The notes: generated by a model not told the origin, from the sequence alone. DNA of 64,000 bases from Takakia lepidozioides (GCA_030704615.1 CM060733.1:58900001-58964000); one strand, 5' to 3'. Numbered from the stretch's first letter, positions 21,384 through 33,744 are shown. Numbers and translations: made by a program.

Positions 21384-22345
21384 ATATTGACGTCCTGACA
21401 AAATGTTAGTGATCAAATAAGGTCCGTCAATACGTTCTTAGTTTTAGAAACTTGCTTATCAGGCTGCAAACGCACACAAATAGATTGACCAATACAAAAT
21501 GATTCAGAATATACCACCCTCCTGTTGTAGTTCTTGGTCTGGGAGGCTTGAGACAAAACAATGTTAGATTTGACAACCTCACGTAATTGACGTCGCTTAA
21601 CATGCAAGGTAGCTAAAAACTCTTCCCAATTCTCTGGCTCAGTGGCTGAGACCTGCAGCCAAGAGATGTGCAAGGGAGATCTGCACTTTCTACCATATAA
21701 CAACTCAAATGGGAAAATCTTGGTACTGGCGTGAATTGAAGTCTTATAAGCAAACAACAAGATGAGAATAGCTATATGTCACTCATGAATAAGAGTTCCA
21801 TTCTTTTCCAACATTTGATACATCGTCTTGTTAAAGTGTTCTGTCAAGCCATTACACTGCGGATTATAGGGTACAGTAACAGAATGCTTGGTGTTCAAAT
21901 TGAAACAAATTACTTCCATTAGCTGGTTCCAGAACTCATTACCTTAATCCGTGAGGATCTCGAGAGGGCACCCATGTTGGAGGATCACCTTATCAAAGAA
22001 AAATTGTACCACTTCATCACTGTCCTTAGCAAATAGAGGTCGGATTTCTACCCATTTCGTTAGGTAATCCGTGGCTATAGCAAGGTAAGCATGACCCTTA
22101 GACGTAGGTTTTAAAGGTCCAACAAAATCTAGGCCTACCCGTGCAAAATGTTCGGACACAGGGATAGGTGTAATGGTAGAGAAGCTTCGGTTCTAGGCAG
22201 GATGGTCTTGACATGACATAATACACATTTTGCAATGAAAGCTGAAACGTCATTGACTAACCCTTTCCAATGGTATTGTTCATGTAACCTCTTTCACGGT
22301 TTTTGTACCCCAAGATGACCAGCAAATGAGGAAGCATGGTATAAT
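21384..22345 (-). pseudogene. Ty3/gypsy integrase remnant
   Basis: Reads the H2C2 zinc-binding region (HLGVQKP, then WKGLVNDVSAFIAKCVLC). The catalytic core follows: FARVGLDFVGPLKPTSKGH with the first Asp, EILTD*GNEFWNQLM with the second Asp next to a stop, and NPQCNGLTEHFNK with the Glu. The conserved AYKTSIHASTKIFPFELLYG segment comes last. Several stops interrupt the frame. No reverse transcriptase or RNase H lies upstream within the remaining 500 bp, so it is a fragment of an old LTR element. Confidence 0.8.
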
Positions 22346-22854
22346 TCAAGCATAGCAAGTACATCGGAGAAACTTCCACAACAGGAGAACTTTCCAAAAC
22401 ATTCACTGTGAACAACTTTCCTTCATGTACCTGGTGGGATGATAGATGATAGTGTACTTGCCTCATGAGGAGCTTGGATGTGCCAATGATATGGGTGTCG
22501 GTTGTGCACCTATGGAGAAGAATAGCGTATAAAGTGTCATCCATGTCTACAACACTCATGGCCATATAGCAGCAGGTTAGAGCAGGTGCAAAAGAAAGTG
22601 TCCGCCCCCATTGCCTTCCTTTCATGGTATTTGTTACCCTTTCAGTGTCTGCCTATGAGGTGGTAAAAAGGCTGTGAAGTGCAAGCTCAGTTCCTTGGTC
22701 AAGATAGGTGAAATGAAGGAATGAATAGACTAGCCAAATGTAAGGCAACAGCAAAAGCCTAGGCTGCAGGTTGTCACCCTTCTAGACATATGAGTGTCAC
22801 GTAAGAGATCAAACTACACCAAAAGTAGGTGAGGATGAATCCTGCCTCCACATG
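22346..22854. other. Degenerate retroelement flank, no feature resolved
   Basis: Between the integrase remnant and the resumption of array A. An open frame on the minus strand (22257-22625) runs out of frame with the integrase and has no motif. No long terminal repeat could be paired by eye. Confidence 0.3.
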
Positions 22855-23518
22855 ATAGCCCTCCAAAAATACCCTTCGAAAATGCAATCGTTGACTATCG
22901 CAATTCAAGACTGCTCTTATCAAAAAGATATTTTTTAAATAATTTATTTTATGGTTGCGATAGCCCTCCAAATGTGTTGTCATTGACAACGACAATTAAA
23001 GGCGGCTCCCACCCCACAAAGAAAACAAATTGCGATAGCCCTCCAAAAATGTGGTTGTTGACGATCGCAATTCGGAACGGCTCCCACCTAGATTTGTTTT
23101 TGGTTTTATTTTTTATTTTTTATTTTTTTTTAGGTGATGGCCCTTCACAATTGCGGTCATTAATGACCGCAATTCAGGACGACTCCCACCAAAAAGAATA
23201 AAGAATACATTTTTATATTTTTTGTTGTTATACCTCCGAAAATGCAGTTGTTGACAACCGCGATTCGTGACAGGTCCCACCCCAATTTTTTTTTAATTTT
23301 TTTTAATTTTTTTTAATTTTTTTTGGGTTGCAATAATCCTTCAAAAATACAGTCATTGACGACCCCAATTCATGATGGCTCCATCCAAAACATAAATAAA
23401 AATTAACGTTAAAATTAAAAACATTTTTTTTGGTGAGATAGCCCTCCAAAATGCGATCCGAGTCTCGAAAAATGCAGCCGTTAACAACCCAATTCAAGAT
23501 TGACCCCACCCAAATATA

Positions 23519-23555
<37 letters not shown>

Positions 23556-23720
23556 TTTCTGGGTGGGGATAGCCCTCCAAAAATGCGGGCGTTGACGACC
23601 GCAATTTAGGATGGCTCGCACCAAAAATAAAATAATAAAATAAAAATATAGCCCTCCAAAAATGCTGTCGTTGACGACTGCAGGTCAGAACGGCTTCCAC
23701 TCACTAAAAAATTAAAAAAC
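22855..23720 (+). repeat. Hairpin array A, main block (about 9 units)
   Basis: Each unit holds TAGCCCTCCAAAAATGC, then an inverted repeat such as GCGGTCGTTGACGACCGC, then AATTCAGGACGGCTCCCACC, then an AT-rich spacer. The arms vary between units but mostly still pair: about 23150 has GCGGTCATTAATGACCGC and about 22978 has GTTGTCATTGACAAC. One spacer is an ATT microsatellite. Confidence 0.8.
23520..23556. repeat. (TTA)n microsatellite
   Basis: About twelve TTA/ATT units in a spacer of array A. Confidence 0.9.
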
Positions 23721-23911
23721 TACAAAAACTAAAAAACAAGCTAATTTTTTTTTTAGAAAGATCCACGGCCGTGGACGCCGACAGCTGGGACCGATTCTCG
23801 GAACTCAAGACCCCGATGACTCCCACCATAAAGGCCGCAGCCTTATGGTGAGTTTCAGAATCCTTAAATGCAGCCTAAGTGTTGACTGCATATCAGTGAC
23901 GTTGACTTTAA

Positions 23912-24520
23912 CCCTTAAACGCCCAGTAGCCCGTTTCGGGCTTTTGGGTTTACAAAAATCTGAATAACTTTTTGCATTTTCCATGGAATTGTGTGAAAAA
24001 AAAAAAATAGTGTTCTTGGATAACTGGCACACCAAGATTCATTGCCCGATTGCCTCGGATCTGCCAAGTTGCAAAGCACGCAAGCAGGGGGGTCACGATT
24101 TGATAACGGTAATTCTCATTGTTTCATTCTTCACACGTGTGTGAGAGAGGGAGAGAAACATGGGATTTTCCCAGGTTTGACCAAGTGGCAACATCACATG
24201 CATTGGCCAAATTGGATATTTTTTGGCTTGTTGGATGAGGGATCTCAAGAGGATGAAACCCTGCTAATTCGCCTCAATCCCATTTGATCCCGTCACTCAA
24301 ATCTTTAAAAAATTACTAAAAATGGATATGTCAACGGTGGCATTTTGTGGATCTGGGGCTGATTGGCCTCAAATTCGGCAGGTGGATGCAGGAGGAAGGT
24401 ACGCACCTAATGTGCGGTCAAGTTCTTTAAAAAGTTAATTTTTTGAAAGTTACACATTTTTTTCACTTAAGGGGTCATGTTTTATGAAAAAATCAAACTA
24501 TGGCACTGGGCGTTTAAGGG
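23912..24520. mobile_element. PiggyBac-type MITE, 609 bp
   Basis: A perfect 16-bp terminal inverted repeat (CCCTTAAACGCCCAGT at 23912-23927, its reverse complement at 24505-24520) is flanked on both sides by TTAA (23908-23911 and 24521-24524). The TTAA target site and CCC start are diagnostic of the piggyBac superfamily. Just inside the left end lies the palindrome AGCCCGTTTCGGGCT. No coding capacity for a transposase, so it is non-autonomous. Confidence 0.85.
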
Positions 24521-24524
24521 TTAA

Positions 24525-25829
24525 TGAAATGAAATACTTTTTGGTATACGTGCTTTCAGAGTGAACTTCACCGCATGTGACCCGCAATGTTAAAGTTTGA
24601 CGCCGAACCTGACTTTATACATTCTTGGTATATACAATTTGAGTCATGATTCACAGACAAAAAAATAGGCCTCACAAACCTTCTTCTCACATCAAGTCGC
24701 CTCAGACCAGATGCTGACTCGACCTATGTCACGTCGATTTTGCGGATATATTAGTGAAAAAATTAAAAATTAAAAAGTGACCACTTTGGCAGTTACGTCG
24801 TTTAACTTGTTTTTATTTTTAAATGTTTGCTACCACCAATATCGACGGGGTCGCAGCATTTAAAAAAAAAACAAATGCATGCGACGACCTCTTGCACCTG
24901 TCACAGCGGCACAAATCTTAGAGAAGACAGATGAATATAGTTACTTTATTCGGAAATGTGGTAGGGAGGGTGCCAACGATGATTCTTCCAAAGTACATGG
25001 CATAAAGAGGAGGTCGTGTTTTGGGGACCTCCCCTATTGGAAGGTGATGCAACCTGGATACTGCATTTTTTTAACATCAATTTATTAGGATTTTTTCTGC
25101 TACTTACATATGTGCACATGTATGTCTGAATATTGTCTTCGTTCTAAAAAAGCTTACCCTCTGCACTACTCAGTATTTTCTAAACTGATGTAGCATAAAC
25201 AGTGATGTTGAACTTTCCATAAAGCCAAGAAACAAATCTGAAAAATACAGCCATGGTTACACTTGCAACATTATACCCTTGTCATCAAAACTAGAGAACT
25301 TTACAAGTCTAATATATGTATTCTAGGAGGCCCTGCTCATTTATTTCACTAACTTCATAGATTTGGTTGTCAAGAACAAAAAATCAAGGTGAGAGTTTAA
25401 GGCATACCCCCATTGAAGCAGCTTTGAAGCAGAAGTATGCAACGACCGTAGCATCCAACATAGCTTATCCCTCATGTAATGTCCAGATTAACTTCAAGAT
25501 TCAAAATTCAAATCAAGTGAAGATCCTCACCTGTCGCTCGTTCCAAAAACAAAACACCAAAGTGAGTATTAGTGAGGAAGCTCGAGCTGCATAACGGATC
25601 TTCACATTTGCTATCGATGTCAGATATGAGTTCTAAAGGCAGAAAAGATGAAGACAAAGCATGAATCAATTATAAATCTTAATAGCTAGTGGAATATGGG
25701 ACCGGGGTAGCTGCGACATGCGTCCAAGACCAGACGTTGAACAAAACAAAGCACAATGGGATTGTTGAATACTTGGAGTGAAGCCATCAGCAAAAGAATT
25801 GTCTATTCAGCCGCAAGACATGTAACTTA
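24525..25829. other. No gene seen
   Basis: AT-rich. A GTCGCAG / GCGACGAC pair near 24855-24885 resembles the hairpin families. An open stretch at 25367-25594 (a KQKYATTVASNIAYPS-like frame) has no recognisable motif. Confidence 0.3.
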
Positions 25830-27016
25830 CGCTGTCATTCCATCTGTAAGTAACCACCCTATTTTAGGACATATGGTTCTACTTGAGAATGAAAAAGAAG
25901 TTGTTAGAGAGTTTTGTGAGTAAGTGGAGCAGGAACGAGCTGCTGGTGCCACTCCAGGTAATCTGCAATTTGTGCCTTGGTTACCCCTCATGCTGTGGAA
26001 TTGGAAGTATAAACAATGAACATATGATATGGTACCCCCTTGCCACATCAATTTACTTACACCCATTTCGATAAAAATATGGATCAAGTGGACCAATATT
26101 TCACCAGCTGAATGCAGCAGATATGCTCAAGGTGCTAAAGATTGATTCAAGAGATACAAAAAAGAGTCAACAACAGTTGTTTGGCCCCTGAGGACTTTAT
26201 ATTACAAGCTGTGTGATAAGGGTGACAATCTGACGTTAAGGACAAAAAATGATCTACCTACTGGCTCAGTTAGGTCCAAGAATCATAAGAGCCAATTATT
26301 CAATTGGCACAAACCTTACATCAGGTGCAATTTTGGGTCCAGAGGAGCACCATCATCTTGCATTGGGAGTATGGCGTGGTTTGACCATTTGGTATGGTAC
26401 GTGTTGAACAATCTTATCTTGTTCTTACTTGATGATACAATCGTTCAGTGCAGACCAGGTACTATAATTTTCTGGTCTGGATAATAAAGGCAGCCAGGTC
26501 TGCTGTGTTTGCACAGCTCATATTTCAGTTGACTCGGGAGTTCATTATGGAAGCAGCGTGTGAATATGCAGCTAACCCTAAAGCCAAAATATTAATGGGC
26601 TGGGTGAAGCTAAGGGGGCCAAGTACATTGAGAGGCTTTTAAAGCCTGGTTTTTCTCATATAGCCTTCCCAAGCCGCATTTCAACAGTTACAAAAGACAA
26701 CGGAGTGAAGAGCAGACAACTCCTCATCAAGGCCGAAATGGTACCACTCGTGACAAAGGTACTCATGTACGTGGGAGGGGTCTACCTGAGAGGAGGGCGC
26801 TTTGGCCGTGGGCAACAGTCAACTCATACCTCTGACAATTCAAAGGCGATAACTAGAACTTCACATGGTGGTACTTATAATGGCAGAAAATATGAAACCA
26901 AGAGAGAATGCATTCTTGCACAGAGACAAGTATTTTTAAAAGACCATCATGGAGGGAATCAACGCGGTAGACAGGTGGAGTATCCGTTGCATCATTCCTT
27001 TACCAGTACCCTTTGA
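25830..27016 (+). pseudogene. Possible piggyBac-like transposase remnant
   Basis: Scattered frames carry weak similarity: DKNMDQVDQYFTS near 26070, where piggyBac proteins have a Y(N)K-MGGVD-x-DQ motif; YYNFLVWIIKAARSAVFAQL near 26460, in the position of the following helical region; and a Lys/Arg/Cys/His-rich tail (ETKRECILAQRQVFLKDHH) near 26900, recalling the C-terminal zinc ring. Frames change repeatedly. Taken singly none is convincing; the order is right for piggyBac. Confidence 0.22.
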
Positions 27017-27189
27017 TGAACGACGTAAATGCATATATAGATACATATTTTCTTTTCAATCATTTTTTATCCAGAGACAAGCGGTTTAGGCGTTGTATTG
27101 TCAAAATGAGACAATTTATATTAGTTATACGGGAATCGACGGTAACACACTTAGAAAATTAGGAAAAGTCTGAGATGACCATGGAGAGA

Positions 27190-27325
27190 AGCTCTGGCAG
27201 CCAATATTGACGGTCGCAACATTTTATTTAATTTATAAATGCATGCGACCGCCAATATTGACGGTCGCATGTTTTTTTAATTTTTAAAAATGCATATAAC
27301 CGTCAATATTGGCGGTCACATGTCC
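27190..27325 (+). repeat. Hairpin array B (3 units)
   Basis: Three units of the type TGCGACCGCCAATATTGACGG followed by TCGCATG, with AT-rich spacers. The inverted repeat is centred on AATATT. Related in core (GACCGCC / GGCGGTC) to array C. Confidence 0.75.
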
Positions 27326-27475
27326 CTGATTGAACTGCCATTTTGATTCAGTGAAGTTTATTTTTGCAATATTGCTTCTTCATGTATAGTGGTTTACGGT
27401 TTAGTCATTTGCAGCTTTAGGTCTCTATAAAGTCACGTAAGATTAGAATTACGATAACGCTAACTATAGGCCCAG

Positions 27476-27790
27476 ATTCAAAATCAGAGCCATAAATCCT
27501 CCAATATTAATTTTTGAAATCAACATTTTCATACTGGAACAACAAGTGTAGATGTTGTGGACTGTCATTTTTCATCAGGAAATAGTTCTCATTTTGTAGA
27601 CAAAATCGATTTGATCTAGAATGTTGTCATTGGAAGCTTTTCATGCTAAATCTTGTTGAGAACAAAGGATCAAGATAATACTTTCAATTGAACCTAAGGT
27701 TAGCAAGATCGGAGCCATAGATCATTAGATATGAATTTTTGAAAGTGACATTTTCATACTGGAGCAACAAGTGTTTATGATGCAGAAATG
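27476..27790 (+). repeat. Diverged direct duplication
   Basis: A block containing GAGCCATA, AATTTTTGAAA, CATTTTCATACTGGA and CAACAAGTGT at about 27480-27560 recurs at about 27707-27780. Confidence 0.6.
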
Positions 27791-28360
27791 TTTTTTTTTG
27801 CTTATATAATTTGATCTAGTTCCTTTTGCTACTAAACTTGCTGAGTGAAGTCTTTTTTTAGTCATAGAATTAAGATTACTACAGAACTAGAAATTTGTAC
27901 TTGTGATAATGATTGCATGGATTAGGAGATATTAAGTTCTAAAGAGGTCAGTATACGCTAGAAAAATTGGGAACTTAGCGGATCCCCAATCAATCGCTGA
28001 GATAGAACTATCTGAAAAAAGAAATATGAAATCGGAACCGTTTGTCACATCGTTACCTATACTACCCACATCTGCAAATTGAGATGTATGCGCGTGAGCT
28101 GGTGCGGATGGACTGGGATCAGGTTGTTGAGGATGAGAGGATGGCTTGAGATCTTGAGAGGTCACTCAATGCCCCACAGGAAGAAGTTCAATATACTGAA
28201 CAGCAGCTCGAGCGACCTGTGGATGTGTCGCCTCGCCTTCCCCCATGGTCTTGAGCAGCTTGCACATGACTTCAATAAGGGAGACTGTAGTGTGAATGCA
28301 TGGGAGTGACATTGAAATTTTTGTTGTTACTTGTTCAGATTCTGCATTTATACAAAACAG

Positions 28361-28375
28361 GGGCTCTGATACCAG
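28361..28375 (-). other. Possible retroelement primer-binding site
   Basis: The minus strand reads TGGTATCAGAGCC, complementary to the 3' end of plant initiator tRNA-Met and the usual primer-binding site of many LTR retrotransposons. No matching LTR pair or gag was found beside it, so it is either an orphan or chance. Confidence 0.35.
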
Positions 28376-31139
28376 TGGGAAGGAAGTTGAGCTATCCATG
28401 TGAGTTTATCCATTGAATGGACAGATTTTCTCCCTGATCTATCATCCCAACGATGGCGGAGTACTTCCATACTTGCCAGGTTATTTTAAGAGTTGAGAAA
28501 ATGATTTTCGCCTGAATGGAAGTAGATAAGCTATGGAAAAATGGATTTTTCATCCACCGGATGAATGAAGTTCATCCATGTTCTAGGAACATCATGGGAA
28601 CGTTTGAACGCTCAACCATGATATAGCCTAAGTCCCTGCGATTTTCATCCATGAGGATGACGTATGGCCAGGTGTGTTTTTCATTCGGGAGATGAATGAA
28701 CTTCATCTATGTGCGATGGCGGGGAATGCCCTACGGGATGTTATGAGCAGAAGAACGAGTAAGAGTGTGTGAAGCAGGGAGCGTAGGCAGGCAGGAAAAC
28801 ACTTAGTGGATTCTGCTGCGGGCAATGGAATGAGCAGGGAGAGTAGGCAGGGACACAAAAAACATATTCAACTTTGTGGCAATGCTACTGCCATCTTCTT
28901 GGTAATGATCGATTTCTGGGAAATTACCTTACGGGGAGAACGTCGTGGCATGCGGTGCAGCAGTCAATTAAGGAACGATGCTTGGTAGGGTGTGCAGCTG
29001 CAGGCGGTGCTGCATTTTTCTTTATGATGATCTGTTTCAGAAAGATCAAGTTACGGGGGAGACCACGTGGTGTGTTGTGCAAGTACAGGTGAAGGGAAGC
29101 GGTGCCGCATGACTTTATGATTCTTATTTGATGAAGATGACCTCAAAGGAGGAGCAAAGTGGGTAATGAATCGGATCACCTGTAAGATAGGGTTCGTAGG
29201 CATGTGAATATGCCGAGCAAGACAATCTGTTTATGACAAGACAGAACGAGTTCTCTGTGTTTTTTTGTTTATCTTGCTGTAGGCCTCTGATTAGAGGTAG
29301 TGATGAAGGAGATGAGGGCAGAAGGCAATGGCAGCCTGATAAATCGGGCTGCAACCAGTATGATATAAGGAAGGAAAGGGAAGCACGATAACCTAAGTGT
29401 GTGGTGTTGCCAAGGGCTATGGCAACGATGGAGTACTGGCGGGCATGACGGCTGAGCGATACCAACCTATTTATGACAATTAGATGCGGATAACATGTTT
29501 CTACCTGGTTTTGATTATAGTTTAGGCATGTAAATAGTAGTAGTGATGAAGGAAGGGGCGGAAAGGACTAGCGGTGTGGTGATCCGTGCTGCTGATCGTG
29601 GAAATTAGGGCCTGTCGAGTTGTTGAATTTATGACGGGCTGCTAAGGCGGTTGTGAAAGATTTTAGCACCATAGAGTAATGTATTATGTCTTTCGGGGTG
29701 CGCCAATATGGCAGTGACAATGGCAGATGAGATCGAGCTGGCAGCAGAAGCGGGGAAGGGGGATGAACCGACAGATAGACATCCACCGCTTAAGGGAGAA
29801 TATAATAACAGCTAAGTGCGATGATATCAGGCTTCTTTCACTTAAGAATAGTTGTTGTTGCTTGGATTTAGGAGCTCTCAAGCAAGACTGATGTAGAAAA
29901 TAAGACTTTTGAAAATGGAATGGAGTCGGCCTGATTTCAAACCAAGGAGGATGTAGTGAGAATGAGAGATGATGTATGGGTCTAATGGAATACTGATAGA
30001 GGGCAGATGCATCCCTCCCACTGTCAGTGTGTGATGCTCTTTGCTCTTGATATACTACTTCCAGTATCATGAATCTGGTCCCACTGCTGCATTGGGCTTC
30101 TCATGTCAATTGCACATGCAATTTCGAGCATAGTAGAGTACAAACTAGCAAGGTATGTTGTCTTTTATCATAGTATATAAATTAGGGATGCTTCTGTGAT
30201 TCTGTCAGAGTAAAAGGGGTGTTACATATGCCACATACACACAGTTGAGTGATGATAGGTTAATTTCCTACAATATGTTTAGTACACCTGCATTATTAGA
30301 GAAAGATGGTTCAGCTTGGGGCAACCTGTGCATTGGAAGCTGAATACAAAAGTGGAACTTAGTGGAATGTCTGTATGGTCAATGGGGGTTTGTTTGGGAT
30401 GAGAGAAGGACTCATGTGGGAAGTGGTGATGCTTGTGCGTTCCAGGTTAAATTTCCAAGATGATTTCACTGAATATCTGGCTGGGCGAGTCGACATTGCA
30501 TGTAGATGTAGGTTGGATAATTAGAGCTGGGTACTTGTATCTGAAAGGGGAGAAAAAGGTTTTGGGAAGGGAGAGAGCATCACAGTAAAAGGGGTAATGA
30601 ATGGGATGATCAATCAATGGTGACAAAGAGGGAAAACCATGAGCTGTAAATGACTTATCAGACCTGCACTTTGTAGTAGATCCTTGATGTTTTCTCAAAT
30701 TTCGGTTGATCATCTTATAAGGGAGTTCCAGACAAGCATTGCAAGAAGTGAAATTGTCTCACGAGCTATGCATTTATCGACATAGAGTGCTGTTGGGGTC
30801 ACGTAGCATCACAACAACTTTATTGAATTTGTCAAGTATATTTTAAGTTGAATGTGTTGATCCAAAGTTCTTATACCGTTTTTAAAATAATAGCCGCCAG
30901 TACATCCTATGCATTGGAGAAAAGCTGAGGAGGCTTACGTTTTCCCGTCGTAAACGCAGAAACTGATCATTTGCACGCAATGAGCATGCCTGAAATGATA
31001 TTTTAAAATACGTACGAGTAATACATTTTACACAACAGTATTATTTTTTTATTTCGTATACAGAAGTTACAATTGATAGATATTCACCTTATCTAATGTC
31101 AAGTTAGTTGTGATAATTTGTAAGCTTGATAATTCGGAC
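28376..31139. other. No gene seen; local duplications
   Basis: Two near-repeats of a GGATGAATGAAGTTCATCC-type hairpin lie at about 28530-28575 and 28680-28715. A diverged pair lies at about 28884-28960 and 29004-29080 (TTACGGGG-GAGA blocks). Open frames on the minus strand (29.1-30.7 kb) are serine/leucine-rich without motifs. Confidence 0.35.
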
Positions 31140-31789
31140 GCGGCCCGCCCGCACCATTTCTTTAATAATCGAGACCTCCAGAGCTGGCAGTCCCGATCTA
31201 TTACATATGTTTAACAACTGGGACCGCCAAAACGCGAGATTTTGATTCATTAATTGTTCTTAAAAGATCGAGACTGCCAGAGTTGACGGTTCCGAGCCAT
31301 CTCCAACGATCTCAAATTATCAAGAAAACGACTTATATTTTTTTTTCTTAACAAAACTGCATAGCTGTAGCTGGCGACAAGCCGCAATGGCCAGAGTTGG
31401 CATTCCCAAATTCTCCTATTTTATTTATTTATTTTAATTGAAATGAAGACCGCCATAGGTAACGGTCCTGATTTTTTAATTTTTAAGTTTATTTTAATTA
31501 AATAAGAGAGCTCATAGATGACGGTCCGAATTTAAAATAAAAATAAAAATGTAGGACCGCCAAAAATGACAGTCCTGATTTTTTAAAAGTTTAATTTAAT
31601 ACATTAAACTCGGGACCGCCAGATATGGGTTTTAATTTCTTATATAATTAAGTTGTTTTATTAAATTTGGGACCGTCACTGGTGGCGGTTCCGATTTGTT
31701 TTTATTTTTGTGGGGCCGCCAAAGTTGGCAGTCTCGATTGTTCTAATTTTCTAAAACATTTCATTAAATTTCGAACCGCCTGAGTTGAT

Positions 31790-31824
<35 letters not shown>

Positions 31825-32190
31825 CAATAAATTTTAAAAATAAAAAAATAATTTGGGACAGCCAGGGCTGGAGGTCCTGATTTTATCCGAAAAAAGTATT
31901 ATTAAATCGGAACCGCTTGAGCTAGAGGTCCCATTTTATTATATATTTTTATAAAAATGAGGATCAGCAGAGCTGCCGGTCTTGAATTTATTAACTAATA
32001 CCTTAAAATTAGAGACAGCAAGAACTGACGGTTCGAAATTTATTAAATAATTTCTTAAAATTCGAGACCTCTAGAATTGGCGGTCCCAATTAAATTATTT
32101 TTTGAAATTTGGGACTAGCGATTTTATAATTTATTACATAATGTTTTTAAACTTTGGACCACTAGATATGACATGACGGCTTACGTGTTG
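31140..32190 (+). repeat. Hairpin array C, main block (about 18 units)
   Basis: Every 45-65 bp there is a unit of the form GGGACCGCCAGAGTTGGCGG then TCCCGATTTT, followed by an AT-rich spacer. Sequences drift (GACTGCCAGAGTTGACGG, GACCGTCACTGGTGGCGG, GACAGCCAGGGCTGGAGG) but most keep an inverted repeat. No coding. Confidence 0.8.
31792..31819. repeat. T28 homopolymer
   Basis: Uninterrupted run of 28 T in a spacer of array C. Confidence 0.9.
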
Positions 32191-32218
32191 CGATAATGAA
32201 CTAAACAGTTAGAAATTA

Positions 32219-32238
32219 AATATATATATATATATATA
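32219..32238. repeat. (TA)n microsatellite
   Basis: About ten TA units between blocks of array C. Confidence 0.85.
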
Positions 32239-32654
32239 CAACGTAAAGTCAATTTTTGAGGTGACGTAATGCACGTCAAGATGTGATTTCGGACGTGTGC
32301 TATGAGCATAGTCTAGGAAAGTATTGTAAGCTTTTTTCATGGGCAAAAACCTGCAACTTAGATACTTGATGCACAGACAATTTCGACTCGAACAGTTATG
32401 AACTTTAATGTTGCCAAAATTCCATAAATCTTTCAAGAGGAGTTCAAAATCTTGCGATTATGGTGCTTAAACATAGCTTTGTTGTAGGTGACGATTTTAT
32501 AATTATCATGAAGAATTCATATAGCGGAGCTCATAAATAAGATTCCTAAGAGAGAGTCTCAAATAAGTGTCTTGTTGGACAAAGAGGAGACCATGATGCT
32601 CATGCGATCTTCACAAATATAGCCTCGACATTGATTTCCTTCATTTTTTTTAAT

Positions 32655-33300
32655 TACAATGTGCAAGCCAAATATTAACGGTCGTACCCAAATTTATTTT
32701 TCTTTAAAAAAATTCAAAACCATCATTGAATTTTAGCACAAATAGCAGCGACAGAATTCAGCGACCGATAGAATTCAGCAATCGATTCTATTTTTTTTAT
32801 TTTTTTTTCAAAGGTGATACCTAGTTGGTTTTTTTTGTTTAAAAACAACCGCTAGAATTCGGTGGTCATAAATTTTGTTTTGAAATATTTTATCTTAAAA
32901 ATAATAAAACATTTATTTTTATTATTTAATTAAATAATTTGGCGCGATTGCCAAAATTTGAAGGTCATACATATTTTATTTAAGCAAAATTGGAAGCGTC
33001 CGCCAGAATTTGACGGTGGCAATATTGTTTTACAAAACAAATTCAAACTTGATTATTTATATATATATTTTTAATAATTCTTAATTATATAAAATTGATG
33101 CGACTGCCAAATGCTGGCGGTCGCACCATTTTTTCCTTAAAAAGAATTGAAACGATGGCAAAATTCGGCGGTCGTTTCTATTTTTGCTTTAATATTGATT
33201 AAAAAATTACATACAACCGCCAATTTTTCGACGGTAACACATTTTTTTGTTTTTCTAAATTACGCGTGATCGTCAATTTCTAGCGGTCGTATGTTTTTAT
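32655..33300 (+). repeat. Hairpin array C, second block (about 10 units)
   Basis: Same type of unit, with a longer AT-rich loop and a GCGACCGCCAAAATTTGGCGG-like core (best copy at about 33098-33126: GACTGCCAAATGCTGGCGG). It passes into non-repetitive DNA at about 33300. Confidence 0.7.
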
Positions 33301-33744
33301 TGTGTTTCAGATATAAAATATTTTTTTGGGTTATCCATGGAGGGTGAGTACGAGGACACGATCAACCTGTCATTTTTTAAAGCAGCGGGGTCGAGGAACA
33401 ACAAATGGTGTGTAAAAGTAGACTACTTCAATTGCACATTTTTCCCATAGACGACGACTAGTGTAATAGATGAGACATGACTTTTAAGAGCCTCAGGATT
33501 CACAGAAAGCTTGAGCATAAAACCGACCATTATTTCATGGACTTGTCTAAGAGCAAATCTGGTACGAAGATGCACACAAGAACATTAAGTGCATTGAAGA
33601 AGCAACAGTTTAATCGTGCATGCTCGTTGGCTTGGAAGCTCATTTTGAGTAAAGAGTGTGCTCAGGAGGCGCGAGACAAATGACGATCATGAAAGTTCAA
33701 ATCTACGTGCTACTGCTGATTTTTTTGCCGTTGCAATTTTTTTG
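33301..33744. other. Short coding-like stretch, unrecognised
   Basis: Plus-strand pieces read EGEYEDTINLSFFKAAGSRN (33339 on) and, in another frame, KKQQFNRACSLAWKL (33600 on). They are surrounded by array C. Could be a remnant of a transposon protein; no family recognised. Confidence 0.25.

Noticed and set aside
31140-33300. Regularly spaced short palindromic repeats reminiscent of a CRISPR array
   Set aside because: Units are strongly diverged, spacers are AT-rich and related to each other, no cas genes are present, and the window is clearly plant nuclear DNA.
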